Shown: positions 1 to 8,481 of the stretch, in pieces
How positions within the stretch are numbered: position 1 is the first letter of the stretch
How the letters are laid out: each line of letters begins with the position of its first letter
From: a virus
DNA length: 64,000 nt
Virus record (IMG/VR): IMGVR_UViG_3300030390_001877
Span: 62,001 to 126,000 of that record
Strand: one strand, 5' to 3'
Position numbers and translations under genes: made by a program
The notes under the pieces: model-generated
Databases searched by the model: none
Seen by the model: the letters and a program-made list of their open reading frames with translations, nothing else
Told to the model about the DNA's origin: nothing

Positions 1-148
1 ATAATCCCAGAAGGATCGTTTACCTTAGTCGTTACACCTTGATAAGAATTACTTCCTACCCTTGGCTCGGTATTGTCTACTTGAGAGTTCCACCGAATTC
101 ACACAATTTGTTCATGCTTATTACTAAGCAGCCAGACAATAATCGTCT
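1..148 (-). ncRNA. Group I intron in tape-measure gene (5' part, runs off left edge)
   Basis: This is the 5' part of a self-splicing intron. The exon ends in CCAGAT, which pairs with GTCTGG a few bases into the intron to form P1 with the U.G wobble expected at a group I 5' splice site. The core contains AATTCGGTGGAA, CAATACCGAGCC and AACGACTAAGG, and closely matches the second terminase intron (14872-15156), including the stretch AACGACTAAGGTAAACGATC. The helix CGGT/ACCG here becomes CAGA/TCTG there, a compensatory change. The 3' splice site and any internal endonuclease gene lie outside the window. Confidence 0.85.
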
Positions 149-1317
149 ATCTGGATCAAAGCTTTCTGACTTCGCTTCATGCTTTCGTCATCTACTTTCA
201 ATGATGTACCAAACATACTCAATCCTGTGAATATATCTTCTTGCTGATCTTGAGAAATCTTACCTTTTGCAGCAAATTTGAACTTTACCCAAGCATCAGT
301 TGTATCTTTTAAACTAAGTCCCATCTTATCAACAATACTATTGATAAAAAGCATATCTGTTGCTGCGGCATCAGCACTACCAGCAGCAGCTAGCATAGAT
401 GCATCGATCCCTTGAAATGTCTGCCCAACACGTTTAATAGCAACAGTCCCTTCAAACAAAGCAAACAAACTTGCATAAGAACGGATCATATTACGAGTAG
501 AGTCATTTAATCCTCCCTGAACAACATTCAATCCCATCATATTACGTTTTAAAGATTTAGTCTCTCTGTTAACAGATCTCATCTCAGAAGCTAGACGAGT
601 CATTGCAGCAGTGTCACCTACTCTAACAGCATCTCCAAATCTTTTATCATAAGAAGACATATCCTTTCCAGAAGATTTCATGTTCTGATAATAAGCTGTA
701 CTTTGGAAACGTGCTATCTTGTTTGCAAAAGCTTGTTGACGTTTAGTAGCAGCCTTGGCAAGCTTATCCTGCTGTGCGTAGAAGTCTTTCATCTTCTTGA
801 GTTCTTCATCTTGGGCAGTCATCTTCTTGACGTGTTGCTTCATGAAAGCATTATTAACTTCTTCACTAGAAGATTTTATTTTAGCATTATTCCTAAGTTT
901 TATTTTAAGAAGATCTTGCTCTCGTTTGTTTTCCTTTTTAAAACGTTCTTCTACATTAGCTTTTAAAGCAGCTTCCACCCTATTAAAGTCCGATACCTTA
1001 GCAGAAGCTACATCCCTCCCAGCTTGCTTACTTTGCTTGTAAACTTTTAACCTTTCTTGTAAAGATTTCCTGCCGTTAGAAATTTCCTTATCTCTCGCAG
1101 CTTTGTCTTCTTTAATACGTTTGTTGATGATGTACTTTTGGTAATTAGCCGTCCCTTTAAGATCTTTCCTTTTAGACCTCTCAATCTTACCAGACCTTTT
1201 TACAGCCCTCATCCCCATGGAATCCAGCATCTTATCGATTTCTTTAGCTTGTTTACCAACTCCTTTAGTATTCAAGTCTATATCAATAAAAAACTGTTCA
1301 ATCATATTATCTGCCAT
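149..1317 (-). CDS. Tail tape-measure protein, exon 1 (N-terminal 389 codons)
   Basis: The tape measure sets tail length and fills the tail tube. The visible part starts MADNMIEQFF. It has a long Lys/Arg/Glu-rich, coiled-coil-prone region (about residues 25-240), then a more hydrophobic Ala/Gly-rich stretch (about 280-330), as is usual for the front of these proteins. It sits directly after the tail chaperone pair, the standard order. The reading frame stops 25 nt beyond the splice site, inside the intron, so splicing is needed for the full protein. AGAGGA lies 6-7 nt before the ATG. The assignment rests on position and composition more than on motifs. Confidence 0.75.
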
Positions 1318-1359
1318 AAAATGTTCCTCTTATCAGATAATCTTTCTAAAAGAGCCTGA

Positions 1360-2042
1360 TTATTTAGGCTCATTATCTTTGTAACTTGCCATAGAATAAT
1401 CTACATCAAGATACATCTCTTCTTCAAAATATAAAAACTCCTCTACAGAATATTTCTCTAACAAAGTGTGATAAGGAATACCGTAATTCTTAAAAGTATA
1501 CTTACCAACAGCTCTCCATTTCAATTCTATAGGATTATCTTTGAGTGAGTAGCTTTCTTCCCTAGCTCTATCTACTCTTCTTCTATATCTGTCCTTCCCA
1601 TCATTTTGTGGAATCCATCCGTCACTGATTGGAAGATATCGCTTTCTGTAAAAAAACCTTTGAAGTTTACCTCCAATGCAAACATGATTAATGTCTGGTA
1701 AGAGTGAATACTTCCTGCAAAATCTCTCTCTACATCTAAAGGTTGTCCATCTACTTGAGCACCTACTAACATTTCATCAATAAGAGCCTCCATATCTGGT
1801 GTACGTAATTTGCTTGAAACAATCGTAAGTATTTCTCGGAAAGTATTTTGTTTCTCAAACATTATAGCTTCATCAACATTACGTGAATCAATAACTTCAC
1901 CAAAGATAGGACCAACCATTTCTAAAAGAAGTGTCCATCCTCTCCAACCAGCTTTTACACCTAGAGGTTTTATTGTGAAGGTTTTATTGTTGATGATTTT
2001 ATCGTGTTGTTTGAAGTATGCACCCATATCGAAATCTGACAT
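1360..2042 (-). CDS. Tail assembly chaperone, -1 frameshift fusion product (gpGT-like)
   Basis: A predicted 227-residue product is made when ribosomes slip back one base on seven U's (1650-1656). They then read an open -1 frame to a TAA at 1360, adding 96 codons (ending SYKDNEPK). The zero frame stops earlier at 1572. The -1 frame has no stop from the slip site on, and no start codon with a good ribosome site, so fusion is the likely route of expression. The layout copies lambda gpG/gpGT: between tail tube and tape measure, short and long forms. Function is known for the family; the frameshift here is inferred from sequence. Confidence 0.8.
1572..2042 (-). CDS. Tail assembly chaperone, short form
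   Basis: A 156-residue protein that should coat the tape measure during tail assembly. It begins MSDFDMGAYFKQHDKI and carries the compact mixed alpha/beta sequence typical of tail chaperones. It lies between the tail tube gene and the tape measure. An attenuator-like hairpin (2072-2096) stands just upstream, which would lower its expression relative to the tube protein. The UUUUUUU slip site lies 25 codons before its stop. Confidence 0.75.
   Translation of the reverse strand: MSDFDMGAYFKQHDKIINNKTFTIKPLGVKAGWRGWTLLLEMVGPIFGEVIDSRNVDEAIMFEKQNTFREILTIVSSKLRTPDMEALIDEMLVGAQVDGQPLDVERDFAGSIHSYQTLIMFALEVNFKGFFTESDIFQSVTDGFHKMMGRTDIEEE
1650..1656 (-). promoter_or_regulatory. Programmed -1 ribosomal frameshift site (U7)
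   Basis: Seven T's on the coding strand, read GGT TTT TTT ACA. This fits the X XXY YYZ rule exactly (T TTT TTT), so both tRNAs re-pair after slipping. The -1 frame is open for 96 codons downstream while the zero frame has 26 more codons. No strong downstream pseudoknot was recognised by eye. Confidence 0.8.
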
Positions 2043-2071
2043 TTATTTTCTCTCTCTTAAAATTCTTAAAC

Positions 2072-2096
2072 AAAAAAGGGGAGCAAAAGCTCCCCT
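2072..2096 (-). terminator. Hairpin terminator/attenuator after tail tube gene
   Basis: On the minus strand the sequence reads AGGGGAGC, a TTTT loop, GCTCCCCT, then a run of T's. It is a perfect stem with a U-tract right after the tube gene and before the chaperone gene. It probably lets the abundant tube protein be made in excess over chaperone and tape measure. Confidence 0.85.
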
Positions 2097-2108
2097 ATTA
2101 AAATGGTA

Positions 2109-2597
2109 TTATCGGTTAGCAGTGTTATTCTTCAGAGTATTAACAAACGCTAATGCCTCTGCTGCTTCTGTAGTTGCTTTACCAGTTACGTCTGGAGCAA
2201 ACTGCATATTGGTTACAAAGAATGCCCATGTACGGCTACCTGCGTCTGTAGATAAATCTTGTGAAGCTGGTACATCTAAGTAACAATTCTTTTGATACGT
2301 CAATACCCCAGAAGATTTCTCTGAGATAACAATATCAAAATAGATAACATCACCTGTGCGATCTTGCTCTGCTTGTAAAGCAGCCATTGCTCGGTTAACA
2401 GGGGCGTTTTGTTGAATAACTTCCAACTCAAGCATACCTGATTTATCTGCTGAAACTGTAATACCGTGGTAACCATCTGCAGAAGTGTTTCTTGTAGTGT
2501 TAGCCTCATTTCGGCTTAAGCTGATACTTTCCCAACCGTCTACATTAATACCTGCTAATGAGATGTCTGTATCAAGCTTACTATAACTTTTGAACAT
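2109..2597 (-). CDS. Tail tube protein (DUF3277-like)
   Basis: 162 residues. It polymerises into the inner tail tube of contractile tails. The start MFKSYSKLDTDISLAG and the motif GYHGITVSADKSG, followed by polar beta strands, resemble the DUF3277 tube family. It follows the sheath gene with an 11 nt gap and a good ribosome site (AAGGATTAAATA before ATG). It is followed by a terminator hairpin, consistent with high-level expression. Confidence 0.8.
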   Translation of the reverse strand: MFKSYSKLDTDISLAGINVDGWESISLSRNEANTTRNTSADGYHGITVSADKSGMLELEVIQQNAPVNRAMAALQAEQDRTGDVIYFDIVISEKSSGVLTYQKNCYLDVPASQDLSTDAGSRTWAFFVTNMQFAPDVTGKATTEAAEALAFVNTLKNNTANR

Positions 2598-2607
2598 TAT
2601 TTAATCC

Positions 2608-3969
2608 TTATTCGTAGCTTAATGTACCAGTGATCTCAACCATGTGGATTGCATTGGTGAGGGTGGCTTTGAAAGAAATTTGACGGAAAGTACGAGCAGC
2701 TTTATCAGCAAGAGGTACTTCTGAAACATCAGGAACAAATATTTCAAAATCATCATTGATGAAATTGTGTGTACCATCAGGTGTATAGTTTGTAAGGGTA
2801 GCTTGTAAAATACTCTTAACTTGGTTGATACCTTTGTTATTAAATGCTACTTTACCCGTCTTCTGATTGATCAGGAATGTGTTGAAATCCGCTTCAATAT
2901 CTACTTGCAGATTATCACGACCAACAATATTATCTAACCATTCACCAGAAGCTACTTTACCAACAACACCGATAATAGGATCACTACCTGCATCACTACC
3001 TACTCTTGCAAAGAAGTCTGCGTTTACAAGTTTAAGTTTATTCTGTTGAGTACTTGTGAGAGGTTTACCTACAGCATTCAATGACGCTGGTACAGCAGCT
3101 ACTCTACGATTACCATAAGTGATACTTCCTGTTACAGCAAAAGCAGCTTCTGCTAAACGTGCAACCTCTGGGAAAGACTCTTTAGCCTCTTGGTGATAGA
3201 TACCCATTGTACGGAAGAAGTTACCATCTTTTAAGTCTACTAGTGTTCCTGTTTGTACAGCATCGAAAACAGTTGTCTCATCAATAGAAGTAGCATATAC
3301 TTTAAGCTTAGCCTCAATTTCAGTTGCCATATCTGTTACGAATGTGTTAGACTTCTCTTGAGCTGTTACATAATAGAAGTCTTCTGTTTCTGCTTCGATA
3401 GCTGCTAATACGTCTGCTGCTGATTCTGTACTTGTACCAAAAGTTTCATCCATCCCAACTATGTTAGAAACAGTAAACCATTTACCAGAAGTAGATGATA
3501 AAACTAAGGTTGCATCAACACCAACACCAACTACAGTAGTAGTGATGACCGCTGCAATATCTGTATCAGCATCAATCAACACTTTCATTGCATCTAGGAT
3601 TGTTTGTGCAGTAGGAGTTGCTCCTGCTGTAACACTGAACGTTGCTGAAACTGCATCTTCTGCTGCAATAGTTACAGAATACTCTTTAGCTTCCACTGCA
3701 TCTTCAGGTGTAAGAATTGAATCAACAATTTGACGACCGATTAAAATTTCTTGTGGAGCGGGTGTTTGTGAAAAAGCACCTAGTCCCGCTTTATAAACTG
3801 GATGGGTAGTGGCGATACCATCTTCAACCATTGCTTTAGTACTACCATATGAACGAACTCTTTCTGGAAAGAAATTGTGTTGTCCAATAAATAGAATAGT
3901 ACCAAAACCTTGGCGTGATACAATTGCTGTATCTAAGGCAATATTGGCTATTGCTAAATTAACTGACAT
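2608..3969 (-). CDS. Contractile tail sheath protein (DUF3383-like)
   Basis: 453 residues. The N-terminus MSVNLAIANIALDTAIVSRQGFG, followed by GTILFIGQHNFF and a DGIATTHPVYKAG-like region, is characteristic of the DUF3383 sheath family of myoviruses. A variable, Thr/Ala-rich middle insert (about residues 85-230) looks like a surface domain. The C-terminus (RQISFKATLTNAIHMVEITG) matches the conserved sheath tail segment. It lies between the tail terminator and tube genes. This gene is the main reason for calling the phage a myovirus. Confidence 0.85.
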   Translation of the reverse strand: MSVNLAIANIALDTAIVSRQGFGTILFIGQHNFFPERVRSYGSTKAMVEDGIATTHPVYKAGLGAFSQTPAPQEILIGRQIVDSILTPEDAVEAKEYSVTIAAEDAVSATFSVTAGATPTAQTILDAMKVLIDADTDIAAVITTTVVGVGVDATLVLSSTSGKWFTVSNIVGMDETFGTSTESAADVLAAIEAETEDFYYVTAQEKSNTFVTDMATEIEAKLKVYATSIDETTVFDAVQTGTLVDLKDGNFFRTMGIYHQEAKESFPEVARLAEAAFAVTGSITYGNRRVAAVPASLNAVGKPLTSTQQNKLKLVNADFFARVGSDAGSDPIIGVVGKVASGEWLDNIVGRDNLQVDIEADFNTFLINQKTGKVAFNNKGINQVKSILQATLTNYTPDGTHNFINDDFEIFVPDVSEVPLADKAARTFRQISFKATLTNAIHMVEITGTLSYE

Positions 3970-3997
3970 TATTAGTGTCTCCTAATATTAGGGTTTA

Positions 3998-4687
3998 TTA
4001 TTGTTCGCTAGGAGCGATTACGTTAACGTGTAGATCTTGTTCTGGTGTATCTGAACCTTCTAAGAAGAGTCCTCCTTGAACACCGTTCACAGGATTTTCT
4101 GTATCCATCTCAATTTTATCGAAATATTGTGCTTTATCAGCTTTAACGTCAATAGTGTCGATTGTTGCCAAGACTAGATTAAATTCATTTGTTTCTAAGT
4201 ATTTATCATTCATTGAAAAGTTTGAAGGGATGATATCTGATTTATCCAGCACTCTTGCTGTGGTATTGACTGTTGTTCCAGTGTTAGCATTCTGTGCATA
4301 CAGAGTATCTATCATATCCCGCACTTCATCTACTACCATTAACATGTGTGTCTTGTTAACAACATAGTCACTAGAAGCACCACTTGTCCCATAAAACTTT
4401 ATTTGGAGGATAACCTTCTTATGCGCTACATAAACATAGTTACCTTCGTCATCAAAGAACCTGTCTGTGAGGTCAACTCCATCGGGGACAGTTCTGATAT
4501 AATCAACTAAACAATAAGGGTAATCTGGGATAGGAGGATTCTTACCTCCCTGAGAGTAAACTCTTGCTGGGAATATACTTGGACGAGTTGTACCACCTGC
4601 TCCTGCAGACTGAGATACTTCATCCCCAATAAACTCTTTTAAGGTGTCTATGACAGCGTTCTCAAGAGCTTTAGTATCTATACTCAT
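3998..4687 (-). CDS. Tail terminator / neck protein
   Basis: 229 residues. It starts MSIDTKALENAVIDTLKEFIG and has the pattern of tail-terminator proteins: a helix, then PDYPYCLVDYIRT, then beta strands with a KVILQIKFYGT segment. It overlaps the upstream head-closure gene by 4 nt (ATGA). Its place before the sheath gene fits a role in capping the tail and joining it to the neck. The assignment rests on position and fold pattern. Confidence 0.6.
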   Translation of the reverse strand: MSIDTKALENAVIDTLKEFIGDEVSQSAGAGGTTRPSIFPARVYSQGGKNPPIPDYPYCLVDYIRTVPDGVDLTDRFFDDEGNYVYVAHKKVILQIKFYGTSGASSDYVVNKTHMLMVVDEVRDMIDTLYAQNANTGTTVNTTARVLDKSDIIPSNFSMNDKYLETNEFNLVLATIDTIDVKADKAQYFDKIEMDTENPVNGVQGGLFLEGSDTPEQDLHVNVIAPSEQ

Positions 4688-5079
4688 GTAGTCTTATCCT
4701 TTTGGTAGAACAGCCCCAGCATATGATTCATATCAAGCATACGTCCATTTGCAGACTGTCCCGTCCAATCTTGTAAATCTATGCATTTGTAACGACTACC
4801 TCTGTATTCAATCTCATCAGCTACAATAGAAAGTCTATCATCCTCTGCACGTATCTCATCACCAGTGTTCCCTTGAATATAAACTTCTATTGCAGAGGTA
4901 GCTCTAAAACCAGCTTCTGTTAGAAAGTTATTGACACCTTCTCGATAAGGTTGTATATTTCCTTTATAAGGTATCTCTACCTCACCACCGTCTACATACT
5001 CATTAGAATCTGTCCAATACCCAGCAGTAGGTCGGAAGATAGTTATATCTTTATCGAAGAGTCTATTTCTTCTAGCCAT
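4684..5079 (-). CDS. Head-closure / neck adaptor protein
   Basis: 131 residues, basic N-terminus MARRNRLFDKDITIFRPT. It is mostly short beta strands, ending GRMLDMNHMLGLFYQ. Its size and place between the gp10-like gene and the tail terminator match SPP1 gp16-type head-closure proteins. The stop codon overlaps the next start. The homology is weak by eye. Confidence 0.5.
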   Translation of the reverse strand: MARRNRLFDKDITIFRPTAGYWTDSNEYVDGGEVEIPYKGNIQPYREGVNNFLTEAGFRATSAIEVYIQGNTGDEIRAEDDRLSIVADEIEYRGSRYKCIDLQDWTGQSANGRMLDMNHMLGLFYQKDKTT

Positions 5080-5081
5080 AT

Positions 5082-5567
5082 TTAACCCTCCGATTTAACT
5101 TTGTAATTGAATGATGTTTTGTATGCGAAGGCATCTTTAAGAAAACCTTCATCTATAAGAGGTGTCGGATTAGCAGTTGTTGTTAAGAGTGCAGTATTAC
5201 CAAAAACACTTTTACCATCTTGGCGATACTTCTTACCTATATCATCTAAAAGGTTTTCTAAAGTGTAAGAAGTTTTTATTTGTACGTAACTTTTTAAAAG
5301 ACTCTTGAAAAACTTAGCTTGAGCAGGATAACCTCCTACAACAGGTTTCATATGTTTAAATATATCTCTTGATGGGAATGGTAATCCGAACTCATGAGCA
5401 TTTGCATGAATATAAGCTAAACTTGCATAAGGCATGTCTGCTGTAGGATGTAAACCTTGTTCTTTGAAGTAACCTATTTTAGCAGATTGATTGTTGAGGG
5501 ATTTCAACTTTGCAACAAGTGCTGGAAGCTTACTCTTTTGCTTGTTCCGTCTGACAGTCATCTTCAT
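5082..5567 (-). CDS. Neck/tail completion protein (HK97 gp10-like)
   Basis: 161 residues from the ATG at 5567 (MKMTVRRNKQKS). It contains SAKIGYF, then YIHANAHEFG and FPSRDIFK. This resembles the gp10-type pattern in which a glycine-rich strand is followed by HEFG and a P-SR motif, but placement in that family is tentative. The reading frame is open 25 codons further upstream, but that part is extremely basic and overlaps a separate small gene in another frame. GAGGAG lies 10 nt before the chosen start, which decides it. Confidence 0.55.
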   Translation of the reverse strand: MKMTVRRNKQKSKLPALVAKLKSLNNQSAKIGYFKEQGLHPTADMPYASLAYIHANAHEFGLPFPSRDIFKHMKPVVGGYPAQAKFFKSLLKSYVQIKTSYTLENLLDDIGKKYRQDGKSVFGNTALLTTTANPTPLIDEGFLKDAFAYKTSFNYKVKSEG

Positions 5568-5694
5568 CTGAGAGAGTCTCCTCTTTCTTCTTTGGAGATG
5601 TTTTCTTTTTCCGAGGAGACGTTTCTTTCTTGACAGTTTCATCTTTTATGATTATGTCTCCTTCGGGAAAGTGTTTTGTAACTTTTACTTTCAT
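5530..5694 (-). CDS. Small Lys/Glu-rich protein, 54 aa
   Basis: Short reading frame MKVKVTKHFPEGDIIIKDET, then a Lys/Pro/Ser-rich run and an acidic end (SDEDDCQTEQAKE). It lies just behind a strong promoter (5721-5749). Its 3' end overlaps the start of the gp10-like gene by 38 nt, suggesting translational coupling. Function unknown. The opening KVTKHFPEGDIII resembles short head-joining peptides, but this is not secure. Confidence 0.55.
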   Translation of the reverse strand: MKVKVTKHFPEGDIIIKDETVKKETSPRKKKTSPKKKEETLSDEDDCQTEQAKE

Positions 5695-5720
5695 TAGTAA
5701 TTCCTTTATAGTATCCTTTA

Positions 5721-5749
5721 ATTATAAGGTATTTATGGGGAATTGTCAA
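5721..5749 (-). promoter_or_regulatory. Sigma70-like promoter
   Basis: TTGACA, 17 bp, TATAAT on the minus strand, a perfect consensus match. It would drive the neck and tail genes from 5694 downward. CCTT and AAGG flank the -10 box. Confidence 0.85.
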
Positions 5750-5754
5750 CTTAA

Positions 5755-7002
5755 CTACTTCTCACTTACCGCCAGATAAGAGTCTGTTTCTGCTGTTAAG
5801 TTAGAACTGTCACTATTATTAGCTATTTGAAGAAACACATAATCATTTATATTCAGTTTAGCAGAGGTTAGTATATTAAAGAAAGCTACATCCCTAGCAC
5901 CTACTAGAGAGTTTACTTGTCTTCTCTGCGATACAATATCTACAAAGGTATTAGCACTGTCATCCCATTTTACCACTTTGAGGGTTAATTGATTATTAGA
6001 AGGACCATCTACAATAGCATCCACATAAATATCAAAATCACGCGGGTTATTACCTAGATTCCTTATTTGACCATTAGAGGGTTCATCACAATGTTGAAAA
6101 TCAGATTGAGTAAATACCCCTGCTAAGTTTTCGAAAGTATTAACACTATTAATTACAGTGGTAGCCTCTGAAGTGATAGCTAATTTACCACCAACAAAGG
6201 TATTAGTTATCCCCTCGCACTTTGTAAAAGAACTCGCTAAATCTTCATTACTGATATTAGGAGTTATATTTGTATCCTCTGGATTAGATAATCCATCACG
6301 GGTTATGATCGCCCCTGAGAGTTGCAGTGTAGAAGGGTTTATAAAATTAGAACTAGAAAAATCTAATAGAGCTGCGCTAGTAGGTAAGTCTACGTTTAAG
6401 TTAGTCCTAAACCTAGAAGCCATAGTAAAACCTACCCCTGCTTTAAATAGTGGTTCTGTCATACCAGCGTCAAGGTTACGTACAATAGATATGTCGAAGA
6501 AAAACCCACCTAACCACTCTCCCGTCAAAGTTAAAGAAGGTCTACCTCCAAAACGTCCAGTACCTACTTCCAACCCTTGACGGTAATTATCTATTTCCCC
6601 TAGGCTACTGCAATCATTGTAGTTTATCTTATAGAATTCAAAAGCATCAAACCCAGTGGCACTTTTTAAGTCGTACACTTTCGAGTTTGATCCTGTAACT
6701 TCTATAGCGTAGTCCGACCCTAAAACATTCCCACTACCTTCCAGAGGTGATGTGAACATAGTATAATTACTTTCACTAGATATTAATTTAGAGGTGTCAA
6801 AAGTATAACCGAGTAGATTAAGACCTCCTGAGGGAACTTCTATACTTTGTGTTCCCATGTCTATGATACCATCTATTAAGTAACTAACTGTGCTATCTAA
6901 AGTGCCTGCTAAATCAGAAGGAGATTCTACACGTTTTAGTTTATTGAAGGATTCCCCTCCACTACCACTACTAGAAACAATATCTTTAAATGAGATGCCC
7001 AT
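5755..7002 (-). CDS. Putative virion surface or adaptor protein, beta-rich
   Basis: 415 residues, Ser/Asn/Thr-rich with repeated short beta strands and little helix after residue 30. The early region (SPSDLAGTLDSTVSYLIDG, SIEVPSGGLNLLGYTFD) resembles the head-binding segment of beta-helical tail spikes and fibres. It sits between capsid and neck genes, 1 nt from the stop of the upstream 97-residue gene. It may be a head fibre or decoration. No enzymatic motif recognised. Confidence 0.45.
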   Translation of the reverse strand: MGISFKDIVSSSGSGGESFNKLKRVESPSDLAGTLDSTVSYLIDGIIDMGTQSIEVPSGGLNLLGYTFDTSKLISSESNYTMFTSPLEGSGNVLGSDYAIEVTGSNSKVYDLKSATGFDAFEFYKINYNDCSSLGEIDNYRQGLEVGTGRFGGRPSLTLTGEWLGGFFFDISIVRNLDAGMTEPLFKAGVGFTMASRFRTNLNVDLPTSAALLDFSSSNFINPSTLQLSGAIITRDGLSNPEDTNITPNISNEDLASSFTKCEGITNTFVGGKLAITSEATTVINSVNTFENLAGVFTQSDFQHCDEPSNGQIRNLGNNPRDFDIYVDAIVDGPSNNQLTLKVVKWDDSANTFVDIVSQRRQVNSLVGARDVAFFNILTSAKLNINDYVFLQIANNSDSSNLTAETDSYLAVSEK

Positions 7003-7003
7003 A

Positions 7004-7297
7004 TTAAAAAGTTCCTATTGCTAAAGTTGATGAACTATCTTCTTTAACGCACTTAACCCAGATTTCTAAACTACCTTCAAGTATTCTTGGCGTACTATTC
7101 GATTCAGTTAGATCTGTTATCACAAAACCTGCAGTAGATGTTGCATCTGGTTTGGTAGAAGATTCTTGTATGCGAATACCTTGTACACCTTTGTTCTGTA
7201 ATTCTAGAGCTGTACCTACGGGTATTGGTGGTGTTGAGGCTGCGTTAAGAGAGATATAATCCTCCCCTGTCACCACTAAGTCATTTAATGTTGCCAT
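7004..7297 (-). CDS. Unknown virion-region protein, 97 aa
   Basis: A small beta-rich protein (MATLNDLVVTGEDYISLNA...). The order of segments (VPVGTALELQNKG, IRIQESSTKP, GSLEIWVKC) suggests a compact beta-sandwich. It sits between two other unrecognised structural genes, so it is probably a minor virion or assembly protein. No firm family. Confidence 0.5.
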   Translation of the reverse strand: MATLNDLVVTGEDYISLNAASTPPIPVGTALELQNKGVQGIRIQESSTKPDATSTAGFVITDLTESNSTPRILEGSLEIWVKCVKEDSSSTLAIGTF

Positions 7298-7323
7298 TAT
7301 GATATTTTCCTATTTTAAAGTTA

Positions 7324-7890
7324 TTACCAGTTTTTCAAATAAATACTTTGATTATAAATGTTTACGTTATCGCCTACCGCTGTTAGGTAAATCTCAACCC
7401 CGTTATCAATACTATTTTGATCAAGGTAAAAGTCTAGATTATTGACCACCCTCTGAGGGGCTGTGCCTTTTACAAGAGGTTTAGAATCTCGGTAGATAGT
7501 TAAATAGTTTGGTATAGTTAAACTAACTTCTATAGCAACACCAGTGGCGTTTGAGGTTGCTTCTGCTACAAACTGTAATCTCACAGAACAGTTGCCAAAG
7601 ATATTCTCTTTGTAAGAGTTGACACGTTGAAAAGTCGTATCCCAAATAGGATATTTTGTAGCACCTATCTGAGGTTGACGTTCAAAGTTAGCGAAGAGGA
7701 GCGGTGTATTGAAAGTTACTTTTTGAGCAACACCTTCTAAGAGAGTTAATTTATTAAGGGGTGTGTATAAACTGTCTTGAAAGTTTTCCCATCCTGCTAG
7801 TTCGAAGTTGGAGAGGGCTGTTGCGTGTACTGATCGTCCTGTTTGATTATCGATTACTTTATTATTAAGTAAATTTGTATTAGTAGACAT
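7324..7890 (-). CDS. Unknown virion-region protein, 188 aa
   Basis: Beta-rich protein beginning MSTNTNLLNNKVIDNQTG, with aromatic and Asn-rich strands and no membrane segment or catalytic motif. Placed between the 166-residue adaptor-like gene and a 97-residue gene in the head-to-tail region. Probably structural; exact role unknown. Confidence 0.5.
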   Translation of the reverse strand: MSTNTNLLNNKVIDNQTGRSVHATALSNFELAGWENFQDSLYTPLNKLTLLEGVAQKVTFNTPLLFANFERQPQIGATKYPIWDTTFQRVNSYKENIFGNCSVRLQFVAEATSNATGVAIEVSLTIPNYLTIYRDSKPLVKGTAPQRVVNNLDFYLDQNSIDNGVEIYLTAVGDNVNIYNQSIYLKNW

Positions 7891-7900
7891 AAAGATTCCT

Positions 7901-8401
7901 TTAAAATTTGAAACCTACATAAGATTTGTCTTTTCTTTCGTCTGGCGTTCTCGGACTATAAGGAGATTTATCTTTGTAAGCTGTGTTACTATCTGGATTA
8001 TTTCGGATTCTCTCTACCTCTGAAACACTTGTACCATTTATAATAAAACCTGACTTAGGTGATTTCTTTAAAACATCTCTGCAAGATGGTAACGCTGCTG
8101 TAGGGTTATCTAAGAAAATATCATAAGCATTCTCCCAATCAACACCCTTGTTATAATTATTAGCGGAGACAGTAACCCCACCTATCTTTTCACTATAACT
8201 ACCTCCACCACTACCATCTACAGCAGAGGATTTTATTAACCATTCATACAAACTTGCAATAGTATTGTATATAGCCAAACAAGTGTTATCTGGGTAAACA
8301 ATTAACCATTCTGTTAGGTAGTGGTTAATAACGTTCTCAGGAATATCCCCTGACTCTAACCCCATTGCGAATAGTATTTTTGTTATTAATTCTTCGTTCA
8401 T
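7901..8401 (-). CDS. Putative head-tail adaptor, 166 aa
   Basis: Helical N-terminal half (MNEELITKILFAMGLESGDIPE, NTIASLYEWLIKSSAVDG), then a Gly/Ser linker and a C-terminal region rich in SPYSPRTPDER. First gene after the major capsid gene, separated by a terminator hairpin. Location and helical N-terminus suggest a connector or adaptor, but no motif proves it. Confidence 0.45.
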   Translation of the reverse strand: MNEELITKILFAMGLESGDIPENVINHYLTEWLIVYPDNTCLAIYNTIASLYEWLIKSSAVDGSGGGSYSEKIGGVTVSANNYNKGVDWENAYDIFLDNPTAALPSCRDVLKKSPKSGFIINGTSVSEVERIRNNPDSNTAYKDKSPYSPRTPDERKDKSYVGFKF

Positions 8402-8428
8402 TTAGGTGTTCCTTTTTATTCAGGCAAT

Positions 8429-8460
8429 AAAAAAGCCCCACCCGAAAGTGGGTAGGGCTT
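8429..8460 (-). terminator. Terminator after major capsid gene
   Basis: The minus strand reads AAGCCCTACCC, a short loop, GGGTGGGGCTT, then T's: an 11-bp stem with one G.U pair and a U-tract. It lies 21 nt after the capsid stop and would keep capsid mRNA more abundant than the downstream structural genes. Confidence 0.9.
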
Positions 8461-8481
8461 AATATTATTACTTACACCATA

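Noticed and set aside
5568-5642. Basic N-terminal extension of the gp10-like protein
   Set aside because: It lies over another coding frame and lacks a ribosome site, while a later ATG has GAGGAG at the right distance.
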